This document shows positions 53,124 to 62,139 of a DNA stretch of 64,000 nucleotides, one piece after another. The position numbers and the translations under genes were made by a program. Position 1 is the first letter of the stretch. The number at the start of each line of letters is the position of its first letter. The notes under the pieces are model-generated. The model was not told where the DNA came from and searched no databases. It saw only the letters and a program-made list of their open reading frames with translations. Origin of the DNA: Flavobacterium sp. J27 (GTDB taxonomy: Bacteria > Bacteroidota > Bacteroidia > Flavobacteriales > Flavobacteriaceae); the NCBI RefSeq assembly GCF_004303025.1, contig NZ_PJQW01000006.1:241090-305089 (forward strand), in the 5' to 3' direction.

Positions 53124-56100
53124 ATGAAAAAAATTGTGCTACTTTTTATGATTGTTTTTACTGCCCAATATTCTTTTGGACAATCAAAAACAATCAATGG
53201 TATAGTGACCGACTTGCAAGGCATTCCATTGCCTTCAGCAAATATTATTGTTAAAGGAACTTCTCGAGGAATTGATTCAGATTTTGATGGCAAATTTACA
53301 CTTCAAGTCAATGTAGGAGAAACATTGCTTGTTTCTTATATTGGATATGAGACACAAAGTGTAATTGTTGGAGACCAAATCGAAATTAAAATTCAGTTAA
53401 AAGAATCAAATGCTAATAATTTAAAAGAAGTGGTAGTAACTTCTCTTGGAATTAAAAAAACTCGAAAATCATTGACTTATGCGGCTCAAGAAATAAAGGC
53501 CGAAGAACTTACTCGTGTAAGAGATGTTAACATTGTGAACACTATTGCGGGTAAAGTGGCTGGAGTAACCGTTAGTAAAAGTTCAGGAGGAACAGGTGGT
53601 TCTACTAAAGTTGTGATCAGAGGTAACTCTTCGGTAAGTAATAACCAGCCTTTATATGTAATTGATGGTATTCCCATGTTAAATGCTGGTGCAGGACAAC
53701 CAAATGATACTTTCGGAAGCTTAGCAGGAGGAAATAAAGATGGTGGAGATGTGGTTTCTTTAATTAATCCAGATGATTATGAAGGAATGACCGTTCTTAA
53801 AGGCGCAGCCGCTTCCGTTTTATATGGAAGTCAAGGAGCTAATGGTGTTATTTTATTATCTTCAAAAAGACCACAAATTGGTAAAGCAAATATTACAGCT
53901 GCATCTGTTACTACTTTTGAAACGGCAGCTTATCTACCAGAATTTCAAACCGATTATATTGCAGCACCAGGGGCAGATGAAACTTGGGGTGCAGCTCAAA
54001 AAACAAGAGACCATGTAAAAGATTTCTTTGAAACGGCTGTTACGCAAACAACTTCTGTAGGCTATGGTATGGCTTCCGAAAACTCTTCTACTGCTTTTTC
54101 TTTTGCTAATGTGAATTCATCAGGTATTATTCCAGAAAATAATTTAAAGAAAAACAATTTCGGAATTCGACAAACAGCTAAATTTTTCAATGAGAAACTT
54201 ACTTTTGCAGCTAATGCAAATTATACTTCACAAAAAATTACAAATAAACCTGTTAACGGTTTTTACTTTAATCCACTTACAGGAGTATACTTAATGCCAA
54301 GAGGATATGACTTTAATTATTATAAAAATAATTTTGAAGTTTTTGATCCTACAAGAAATTTAATGGCTCAAAATTGGATGACCAATAGAGATATCATGCA
54401 AAACCCATATTGGGCAATTAACCGAAATAAATCAGAAGATGAGAATCATTTTTTTAATGGTGCTTTATCATTATCTTATAAAGTAAACGATTGGTTGAGT
54501 ATTGCTTCTAGATATAGCTATAATAGAATTACTAGCGAATTTGATAAAAGAATTTATGCTACTACACAAGGAACTTTATCACATATTAATGGTAGATATA
54601 TCAATGAAAATGCCGTTAGTACACAAAGATATGCCGATTTAATTGCTACAATTACTACCAAATTTAATCCAGATTTCAGTTTAAATGCAAACATAGGAAC
54701 TAGTATTACTAATACGATGATAAATCAAAAAACGGGTTTAGATTCAGGTATTAGTGCAGGATTACAATATGCGAACTGGTTTACATTACACAATTTTGTA
54801 AATAATAATGGTAACTACCAAACCATAGATTCAAGAAAAGAAATTCAATCCGTTTTTGCTGTCGCTACTTTAGGTTATAAAGAAATGTTATTTTTAGATG
54901 TAGCGGGTAGAAATGATTGGTCTTCAGCTTTAGTAAATTCAGATAAAATTGGATTTTTCTATCCATCTGTTGGAGTAACTGGAATAATAAGCGAAATGAC
55001 AGAAATGCCAGACTTTATAAATTTTGGAAAAGTAAGAGCCACCTATGCTCAAGTAGGAAACGATGTATATTCTTTTGTTAATTCTAGAACAAATTATTAT
55101 TTTCCGGGAAGTGGTACTACCTATACACCAGTTGCTGGCGTTAAAACAGGAACTACTTTAAAACCAGAACTTAAATCAGAGTTTGAAATTGGAACTGAGT
55201 GGAGGTTATTTAATAACAGATTAGGATTTGAAGTATCCTATTATAATTCAGAAACTAAGAATCAATATCTACAGGTAGTAGCTCCAGCTGCAAATGTTGA
55301 AGGGGTTTTATTTTATGGTTTTAATGCAGGTAATATTAAGAATAAAGGGGTAGAAGCTATTATTACAGGAGGTATTGTTCGAAATGATAGATTTTCTTGG
55401 GATACTACCATTAACTTTTCAAAGAATACAAATCAAGTAAATGGTATACCTGCCGTATTAGGAAACAGATTAAATTTAACCGATCCAGGAGTAAATAGTT
55501 ATCGATATTCTTTAATAGAAGGAAGACCTTTCGGAGTTATAGAAGGTATTAATTTTAAAAGAGATAGTCAAGGAAGAATTTTATTAAATGATGATGGAAC
55601 TTTTCAGAGAACTGATTTTGAAGAGGTTGGGAATGCTAATCCAGACTTTATGTTAGGTTTTTCTAATACTTTCAAATTTGGAAATTTCACAGCAAATATA
55701 CTTTTAGATGGACGTTTTGGAGGAGAAGTGATGAGTTTAACACAAGCTCAAAATGATGCTTTTGGGGTTTCTAAAGCTTCTGGAGATGCAAGAAATGCAG
55801 GTGGTGTACAAATTAATGGTGTTCGTGCTAGCGACGGTGTTCCCGTAACAAGTGTGAGTGCACAGTCCTATTATACTCAAGTAGGTGGTAGAGCTGGTAT
55901 TTCAGGTGAATATGTATATGATGCTACAAATGTAAGTGTTAGAGAAGTATCTATAGGATATACAATTGGTACAAAATTACTGCCATTTTTAGACAAAGCA
56001 TCTGTTTCATTAATCGCAAGAAATCTATTTTTCATTTACAAAGACGCACCATTTGATCCTAATATTGCTTTAAGTACGGGTGAAGGTTTACAAGGTGTGG

Positions 56101-56159
56101 ATATTTACGGTTTACCTTCTACAAGAAGTATAGGAATTAATTTAAATGTAACCTTCTAA
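53124..56159 (+). CDS. SusC/RagA family TonB-dependent transporter (chitin locus)
   Basis: A 1011-residue outer-membrane importer with a signal peptide ([20 protein letters not shown]) and CarbopepD_reg_2 domain ('[20 protein letters not shown]', '[12 protein letters not shown]'). Plug signatures are '[20 protein letters not shown]', '[22 protein letters not shown]' and '[22 protein letters not shown]'. The barrel ends with 'IGINLNVTF'. It is of the '[12 protein letters not shown]' SusC subgroup, different from the glucan-locus SusC. It is the likely importer of chito-oligosaccharides, judging from the GH20, NagB and chitinase genes beside it. Confidence 0.94.
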   Translation: MKKIVLLFMIVFTAQYSFGQSKTINGIVTDLQGIPLPSANIIVKGTSRGIDSDFDGKFTLQVNVGETLLVSYIGYETQSVIVGDQIEIKIQLKESNANNLKEVVVTSLGIKKTRKSLTYAAQEIKAEELTRVRDVNIVNTIAGKVAGVTVSKSSGGTGGSTKVVIRGNSSVSNNQPLYVIDGIPMLNAGAGQPNDTFGSLAGGNKDGGDVVSLINPDDYEGMTVLKGAAASVLYGSQGANGVILLSSKRPQIGKANITAASVTTFETAAYLPEFQTDYIAAPGADETWGAAQKTRDHVKDFFETAVTQTTSVGYGMASENSSTAFSFANVNSSGIIPENNLKKNNFGIRQTAKFFNEKLTFAANANYTSQKITNKPVNGFYFNPLTGVYLMPRGYDFNYYKNNFEVFDPTRNLMAQNWMTNRDIMQNPYWAINRNKSEDENHFFNGALSLSYKVNDWLSIASRYSYNRITSEFDKRIYATTQGTLSHINGRYINENAVSTQRYADLIATITTKFNPDFSLNANIGTSITNTMINQKTGLDSGISAGLQYANWFTLHNFVNNNGNYQTIDSRKEIQSVFAVATLGYKEMLFLDVAGRNDWSSALVNSDKIGFFYPSVGVTGIISEMTEMPDFINFGKVRATYAQVGNDVYSFVNSRTNYYFPGSGTTYTPVAGVKTGTTLKPELKSEFEIGTEWRLFNNRLGFEVSYYNSETKNQYLQVVAPAANVEGVLFYGFNAGNIKNKGVEAIITGGIVRNDRFSWDTTINFSKNTNQVNGIPAVLGNRLNLTDPGVNSYRYSLIEGRPFGVIEGINFKRDSQGRILLNDDGTFQRTDFEEVGNANPDFMLGFSNTFKFGNFTANILLDGRFGGEVMSLTQAQNDAFGVSKASGDARNAGGVQINGVRASDGVPVTSVSAQSYYTQVGGRAGISGEYVYDATNVSVREVSIGYTIGTKLLPFLDKASVSLIARNLFFIYKDAPFDPNIALSTGEGLQGVDIYGLPSTRSIGINLNVTF

Positions 56160-56169
56160 AACAAACACA

Positions 56170-57750
56170 ATGAAACTTTATAATATAACAAAAAAAACAC
56201 TATTGGTATCCTTACTTACTGTAGTGGGATGTACTAGTAATTTTGAAGAAATTAATACTAATCCAAATGGAATTACACCACTACTTTTTGAACAAGATTT
56301 TAACCATATTAAAGGTGGTTTTATACCTATGTTTAATAATCTTCAGGTATTAGATCCAGTTTGGGTATATCAATTACAACAAGGTTTAAACTCAGATATT
56401 TGGTCTGGTTATATGGCAACACCTACTCCTTTTGCGGGAAATATTAATAATACAACCTATTCTTTAGTGAATGGTTGGAACGGATTTATTTGGGATTATG
56501 CTTATAGAAATGTGATGTTTAACGCCTATGATATTGCTAATAAATCAAAAAATAGGTACGATCAATTTTATGCACTTTCTTTAATATTAAAGGTAGAAGG
56601 GATGCATCGTGTAACAGATATTTTTGGACCAATTATTTATTCTGATTTTGGGTCTTTAGATACAACTATTGAATACGATTCTCAAGAGGAAGTTTACAAC
56701 CAAATGTTTGAAGAATTAGATTTTGCAGTAGCAGAATTAACTACCAGATATAATGCAGGTGAACCATCTACTTTTGTGGCTACAGATTTGTCTGGATATG
56801 GAGGAGATTATAAACAATGGGTAAAATTTGCCAATACATTACGCTTGCGATTAGCTATGCATATTGTAAAAATTAATCCCGCTTTAGCTAAAATTGAAGC
56901 TGAAAAAGCAATAGCTCACGAGTTTGGAGTAATGACAACTAATGCTGATATCTTTAAAGTGGTATCACCTGTTTACACTAATCCTATAGCAACAATAAGT
57001 GATTCTTGGTTAGATATTCGAATGTCTGCCGATATGGAATCTATCATGGGAGGATATGACGACCCAAGATTACCGTCTTATTTTGATTTATCTACTGAAT
57101 TTCCTGGCGAATACAAAGGAGTTAGAACAGCCATAGATTTAGTAGCGAAAGCAGATCATCAAGATTTTTCTGGAATAGGTAATGTGGTTCGTTCTAATGA
57201 AATTGTATTAATGACAGCAGCTGAAGCCTATTTCTTAAGAGCTGAAGGAGCTTTAAGAGGTTGGGCAATGGGAGGAACAGCACAATCTTTTTACGAACAA
57301 GGTATCGCTCTATCTTTTGAACAGCATGGCGCTTCTGGAGCAGCAACTTACATCGCTGATAATGTGAAAACAGCACAAGATTATGTCGATCCTAATTTTC
57401 CTGTGAATAACGCTTTAGGAGTAAATAATGTAACTGTCGCTTGGGATGATTTAGCTACCAATGAAATAAAATTACAGAAAATTATTACTCAAAAATGGAT
57501 AGCAGGTTTCCCAGAAGGTCAAGAAGCTTGGACTGATTACAGAAGAACCGGTTATCCTAAATTATTCCCTGCCTTAGTGAATTATAGTGGAGGAACTATA
57601 GACTCTCAGCTAGGCCCAAGAAGAATTAATTTTGCGCAATCAGAAATTAGTAATAATTCTGGAGGTGTGGCTACCGGAGTATCACAATTAGGAGGTGCCG
57701 ATAATGGAGGAACAAGACTTTGGTGGGATACCACAGGACCAAATTTTTAA
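56170..57750 (+). CDS. SusD-like (SusD_2 type) nutrient-binding outer-membrane lipoprotein
   Basis: A 526-residue lipoprotein ('KTLLVSLLTVVGCTSNFEE', Cys 21). The helical SusD fold of the PF12771-like group shows in 'FEEINTNPNGITP', 'YKQWVKFANTLRLRLAMHIVK', 'MTAAEAYFLRAEGALRGW' and 'IITQKWIAGFPEGQEAWTDYRRTGYPKL', all typical of that group and distinct from the SusD of the glucan locus. It is 10 bp downstream of susC. It binds oligosaccharide as the lid of the importer, and chitin oligomers are inferred from context. Confidence 0.92.
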   Translation: MKLYNITKKTLLVSLLTVVGCTSNFEEINTNPNGITPLLFEQDFNHIKGGFIPMFNNLQVLDPVWVYQLQQGLNSDIWSGYMATPTPFAGNINNTTYSLVNGWNGFIWDYAYRNVMFNAYDIANKSKNRYDQFYALSLILKVEGMHRVTDIFGPIIYSDFGSLDTTIEYDSQEEVYNQMFEELDFAVAELTTRYNAGEPSTFVATDLSGYGGDYKQWVKFANTLRLRLAMHIVKINPALAKIEAEKAIAHEFGVMTTNADIFKVVSPVYTNPIATISDSWLDIRMSADMESIMGGYDDPRLPSYFDLSTEFPGEYKGVRTAIDLVAKADHQDFSGIGNVVRSNEIVLMTAAEAYFLRAEGALRGWAMGGTAQSFYEQGIALSFEQHGASGAATYIADNVKTAQDYVDPNFPVNNALGVNNVTVAWDDLATNEIKLQKIITQKWIAGFPEGQEAWTDYRRTGYPKLFPALVNYSGGTIDSQLGPRRINFAQSEISNNSGGVATGVSQLGGADNGGTRLWWDTTGPNF

Positions 57751-57822
57751 AGAAAAAGAGATTAAATGTTTGAAAAACCAGATTACAACAGCAATAATTT
57801 TTTTAATAAAATATAATAAATA

Positions 57823-59760
57823 ATGAAAAGTGCTATAGAAATTAGTCGCGATATAAGCTATAAAAGCGCTGGAAAATTTGAAGAAACAAGATTTGAAAAA
57901 ATTCATTGCGAAATTTTTAAAAATTCTATGGAAGCATCTAAAATTGTTGCTCAAGAAATAGCGCAATTAATTAGATCAAAAAAAGAAAAAAATAAGACCT
58001 GTGTCTTAGGTCTTGCAACTGGTTCTTCTCCCATAAAGGTATATGAAGAATTGGTACGAATGCATAAAGAAGAAGGCTTGAGTTTTTCCCATGTAATTAC
58101 TTTTAATTTGGACGAATATTATCCAATGAATAAAGAGAATAAGCAAAGCTACCATTATTTTATGCACCAACATTTATTCAATCATATCGATATCTTACCT
58201 GAAAATATCAATATTCCTGATGGAACAGTTCCTTTTGATGAATTAAATCAGTATTGTATTGATTATGAAATGAAAATTAAACAATCAGGTGGACTTGATT
58301 TTCAGTTATTAGGTATTGGTAGGACAGGGCATGTTGGTTTTAACGAACCCGGTTCTCATGTGAATTCTGGAACTAGAATCATTACTTTAGATCATATTAC
58401 ACGTTCAGATGCCTCTTCTGATTTTAATGGTATAGATAACGTACCTAAACGAGCAATTACAATGGGAGTTTCAACCATTTTAAGATCAAAACGTATTGTT
58501 TTAATGGCTTGGGGGCAAAATAAAGCTTCTATTATTAAAGAAACAGTTCAAGGTGATATCACTTCAGAAGTTCCAGCTACTTTTTTACAGAATCATAGTA
58601 ATGCTACTTTTGTCTTAGATCAATCTGCCGCAGCCGATTTAACTCGATTTAAAACACCTTGGTTGGTAGGGGAATGTATCTGGACACAAGAATTGAAAAG
58701 TAAAGCTATCGTTTGGTTATGTGAGAAAACAAATCAATCTATTTTAAAACTTACAGATAGAGATTATAACAATTATGGAATGTCAGATTTGTTAGCACAA
58801 GAAGGTTCTGCTTACAATTTGAATATTAATATGTTTAATGTCTTACAGCATACTATTACGGGTTGGCCAGGCGGAAAACCTAATACAGATGATACACATA
58901 GACCAGAAAGAGCAGTTCCTGAAAAAAAACGGGTCATTCTTTTTAGTCCACACCCAGATGATGATGTTATTTCTATGGGAGGAACTTTTTCTAAGTTAAT
59001 CAAACAAGGGCATGATGTTCATGTGGTATACCAAACTTCTGGTAATATTGCTGTTACGGATGAGGAAGCTATGAAATTTGCGGAAGTATGTAATGATTTT
59101 GTAACCGAAGAAAAATGTTCAGTCGACTTCTCTAAAATCATTAATTTTTTACGTCATAAAAATGAAGATCAAATAGATATTCCTGAAGTTAGAAAATTAA
59201 AAGGATTAATCAGAAGAAGAGAATCATATGCAGCCACAAGATATATTGGTTTAAAAGATCAAAATGTACATTTTTTAGACTTACCGTTTTATGAAACAGG
59301 ACAGGTAAAAAAGAACCCGCTAGGTCAGGAAGATATAGCTATTGTGAAAAATATTATTCAAGAAATTAAGCCACACCAAGTTTTTGCAGCTGGAGATTTA
59401 GCCGATCCTCATGGTACACATGAAGTTTGTTTGAATGCTATTTTTACTGCGTTAAAAATTTTAAAACCAGAACGTTATATGAGTGATTGTTGGTTGTGGT
59501 TATATCGAGGAGCTTGGCATGAGTGGGATATTCATGAAATAGACATGGCAGTACCTTTAAGTCCAGATGAGGTACTTTTAAAAAGACACGCTATTCTTTT
59601 TCATCAATCTCAAAAAGATCGGGTAATGTTCCAAGGGAATGATTCTAGGGAGTTTTGGGTGAGAGCAGAAGATAGAAATAAAAACACAGCCAAACTATAT
59701 GATGCACTCGGATTAGCAGAGTATGAGGCCATTGAAGCATTTAAAAAATTTGATTATTAA
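57823..59760 (+). CDS. nagB: Glucosamine-6-phosphate deaminase fused to a PIG-L deacetylase-like domain
   Basis: A 645-residue two-domain protein. Residues about 20-300 are a NagB deaminase converting glucosamine-6-phosphate to fructose-6-phosphate plus ammonia: 'LGLATGSSPIKVYEEL', the catalytic Asp in 'TFNLDEYYPM' and 'LGIGRTGHVGFNEPGS' are present. Residues about 370-645 are an LmbE/PIG-L-type domain with the zinc motif HPDDD in 'LFSPHPDDDVISMGG' and the later 'DPHGTHEVC'. That domain hydrolyses N-acetyl groups from GlcNAc-type substrates in other families. The fusion could combine deacetylation and deamination of GlcNAc-6-P. No separate nagA lies in the window. It is 72 bp after susD. Confidence 0.93.
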   Translation: MKSAIEISRDISYKSAGKFEETRFEKIHCEIFKNSMEASKIVAQEIAQLIRSKKEKNKTCVLGLATGSSPIKVYEELVRMHKEEGLSFSHVITFNLDEYYPMNKENKQSYHYFMHQHLFNHIDILPENINIPDGTVPFDELNQYCIDYEMKIKQSGGLDFQLLGIGRTGHVGFNEPGSHVNSGTRIITLDHITRSDASSDFNGIDNVPKRAITMGVSTILRSKRIVLMAWGQNKASIIKETVQGDITSEVPATFLQNHSNATFVLDQSAAADLTRFKTPWLVGECIWTQELKSKAIVWLCEKTNQSILKLTDRDYNNYGMSDLLAQEGSAYNLNINMFNVLQHTITGWPGGKPNTDDTHRPERAVPEKKRVILFSPHPDDDVISMGGTFSKLIKQGHDVHVVYQTSGNIAVTDEEAMKFAEVCNDFVTEEKCSVDFSKIINFLRHKNEDQIDIPEVRKLKGLIRRRESYAATRYIGLKDQNVHFLDLPFYETGQVKKNPLGQEDIAIVKNIIQEIKPHQVFAAGDLADPHGTHEVCLNAIFTALKILKPERYMSDCWLWLYRGAWHEWDIHEIDMAVPLSPDEVLLKRHAILFHQSQKDRVMFQGNDSREFWVRAEDRNKNTAKLYDALGLAEYEAIEAFKKFDY

Positions 59761-59779
59761 TATTTTATTTGAGTTAGGG

Positions 59780-59827
59780 TGAGAGATGAAGAGGATGATT
59801 TATTTCATTCTCTTCTTTCTCATTTTT
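59780..59827 (+). terminator. Imperfect terminator hairpin after nagB
   Basis: A TGAGAGATGAAGAG-type arm (59780-59798) pairs with a CTCTTC...TCTCA arm (about 59804-59822) with a few mismatches, followed by TTTTT. It separates the susC-susD-nagB unit from the GH20 gene. Confidence 0.5.
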
Positions 59828-59905
59828 AACAGTTTATATATAAAAACCGAAATTTAATTACTTACTTTTAAAAAGAATACCAATAGTTTAAATTACAAAA
59901 AATAA

Positions 59906-61966
59906 ATGAATTTAACACGTATTATCCTTTTCGTTTTATTCAGTTGGAATGTTTTTTCACAAACCCAAATTGACCAACTCAACTTAATGCCTTGGCCACA
60001 AAAAATAAAATTAAATCAAGGCCAATTTACCATTGATAAAGACTTTAAAATAAATCTATCTGGAGATATTCATCCTAGATTATTTACAGCTTCTACTAAT
60101 TTTTTGAGAAGATTAGATGGAAGAACAGGACTGTTTTTTAAACAAGGCTTTATTACTCAAATCAATCATGAACCAACAGCCCAGTTGCAAATTAATTGTA
60201 AGCAAAAAGGACAAGTAGGATTGTATGAAGACGAAAGTTATTCATTAGAAATTACTTCAGAAAAGATACTAATAAATGCGACAACCGATTTAGGAGCATT
60301 ACATGCATTAGAAACTTTATTGCAATTGCTTCAAAATACTGAAACTACATTTTATTTTCCTACTCTTTCTATTTCCGATAAACCTACTTTTAAATGGAGA
60401 GGGTTAATGATTGATGTTGCTAGACATTTTCAACCAGTAGCTGTAATTAAAAGAAATTTAGATGCCATGGCTGCTGTAAAATTAAATGTGTTGCATTGGC
60501 ATTTAGTAGACGACCAAGGCTGGAGAATTGAATTAAAAAGTAGAAAAAAACTCTCTGAATTGGCTTCGGATGGTTTTTATTATACACAAGAAGAAATAAA
60601 AAATATTATTGCATATGCAGATGAGAGAGGTATTTTAATTGTTCCTGAAATAGATGTGCCAGGACATGCGAGTGCTATTTTAACCGCTTATCCAGAAATA
60701 GGGAGTAATTATAAAAAAGACCCAAAAGAACAAAATGGTTCTACCTATAGTATTGAAAGAAATGCAGGAGTATTTAGACCTACACTCGATCCCTCTAACC
60801 CAGAAACGTATCGTGTGTTAGGCGAAATTTTTGATGAGGTTTGTACTTTGTTTCCAGGCAAATATTTTCACATTGGTGGAGATGAAAATGAAGGAAAAGC
60901 TTGGGATGATAACCCAATGATTCAAAAATTTAAAAAGAAAAATGGTTTTAAAACCAATCACGAATTGCAAAGTTATTTTACTTTACAATTGGTTCCTTTG
61001 TTGAAAAAACATAACAAAGAAATTGTGGGTTGGGAAGAAATTATGAACGAAAAAATGCCCAAAACAACCATAATTCATTCTTGGAAAGGGTCAAATGAAG
61101 GTTCAACTGCTGGAAAATCTATGGTAGATGCTGTAAAAAATGGGTATAGAACCATTTTGTCTAATGGTTTTTATATCGATTTAATGCAAAGTATACATGA
61201 GCATTATACAGCTCCGATTATTCCAAAAGAAGCTCAATTAACCGAAAATGAGAGAGAAAATATTTTGGGAGGTGAAGCAACGATGTGGAGTGAACTCGTA
61301 AATGCTCAAAATATAGATTCTAGAATTTGGCCTAGAACCATTGCCATTGCAGAATTGTTTTGGTCTTATCCAAGTAATCCTGATATCCAAAATATGAATA
61401 AAAGACTTACCTCTGTTTCGAATAGATTAGAAGAGTTAGGGATTACACATATTAGAAATAAAACAGTCATTTTAAGAAATATTGCAAACTATCAAAATAT
61501 TAGTGCCTTAGAAAGTTTTTCAAATCTTTGCGAACCTTTAAAAATTTATACACGTAATAAGGGAGGAACAGAATATCAAATGTATTCTCCATTAAGTTTA
61601 TTTGCAGATGCTTGTACGGTTGATGCTCCAGAAGCCATACTTTTTAATTTGGCAGTAAACCAATATGTAAATGATAAAAATCCTAAGCATATAACAGAAA
61701 TAACCGATTTCTTAAAAAAATGGAAAGCAACACATCAAAATTTATTGCTTTTAAGTGATAATGCACCATTAATTCAACCCATACTGCCTCTTTCGGAAAG
61801 TTTAAGTCTTTTATCAGAGGAATTATTGCAAATTATTCATAATAATAAAAAATATGATTCAGTTTATGTAAATCAATTATATGAAAAATGCAATTCAAAA
61901 GAACATGCCGATGTAGAATTAGCTGTTTGTATTGGATTAAAAAAGTTACTAGAAAATCTAAAATAA
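59906..61966 (+). CDS. GH20 family beta-N-acetylhexosaminidase
   Basis: A 686-residue enzyme with an N-terminal signal ('FVLFSWNVFSQ'). A GH20b-like N-terminal domain covers about 25-155 ('NLMPWPQKIKLNQGQFTI'), and the GH20 TIM barrel runs from about 160. The barrel has 'FKWRGLMIDVARHFQP', 'LNVLHWHLVDDQGWRIEL' and the catalytic Asp 326/Glu 327 pair in 'HIGGDENEG'. The C-terminal 150 residues are helical without a sorting signal, so it is probably periplasmic. It cleaves chitobiose-type ends to GlcNAc. Its upstream gap (after the nagB terminator) lacks the 21-bp repeats. Confidence 0.95.
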   Translation: MNLTRIILFVLFSWNVFSQTQIDQLNLMPWPQKIKLNQGQFTIDKDFKINLSGDIHPRLFTASTNFLRRLDGRTGLFFKQGFITQINHEPTAQLQINCKQKGQVGLYEDESYSLEITSEKILINATTDLGALHALETLLQLLQNTETTFYFPTLSISDKPTFKWRGLMIDVARHFQPVAVIKRNLDAMAAVKLNVLHWHLVDDQGWRIELKSRKKLSELASDGFYYTQEEIKNIIAYADERGILIVPEIDVPGHASAILTAYPEIGSNYKKDPKEQNGSTYSIERNAGVFRPTLDPSNPETYRVLGEIFDEVCTLFPGKYFHIGGDENEGKAWDDNPMIQKFKKKNGFKTNHELQSYFTLQLVPLLKKHNKEIVGWEEIMNEKMPKTTIIHSWKGSNEGSTAGKSMVDAVKNGYRTILSNGFYIDLMQSIHEHYTAPIIPKEAQLTENERENILGGEATMWSELVNAQNIDSRIWPRTIAIAELFWSYPSNPDIQNMNKRLTSVSNRLEELGITHIRNKTVILRNIANYQNISALESFSNLCEPLKIYTRNKGGTEYQMYSPLSLFADACTVDAPEAILFNLAVNQYVNDKNPKHITEITDFLKKWKATHQNLLLLSDNAPLIQPILPLSESLSLLSEELLQIIHNNKKYDSVYVNQLYEKCNSKEHADVELAVCIGLKKLLENLK

Positions 61967-61990
61967 TACTCAGAAAAAGCAGAATTACAC

Positions 61991-62077
61991 AATATTGATT
62001 GTTTTTTGTTGTTGGTTTAATTTTTTATGCGTTTGGTTGATTAATTTTTTTCAAGATTTTATTCCATTGTATATTCA
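61991..62077 (+). promoter_or_regulatory. 21-bp-period direct repeats and -7 box upstream of chitinase gene
   Basis: Units TTGGTTTAAT (62012-62021) and TTGGTTGATT (62033-62042) are 21 bp apart, with a degenerate first unit AATATTGATT at 61991-62000, also 21 bp earlier. A T-run follows. TATATTCA at 62070-62077 stands exactly 37 bp after the start of the last unit, as in the two other promoters. The start codon is 63 bp further on. Confidence 0.68.
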
Positions 62078-62139
62078 CATTGATTGTAATAGTCTACAAT
62101 CGAAGCAAACAAACAAAATACTAACAAAAAACAAACAAA

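Noticed and set aside
55119..55126. ACCTATAC inside the chitin susC gene
   Set aside because: Single coding occurrence explained by the Thr-Tyr-Thr codons.
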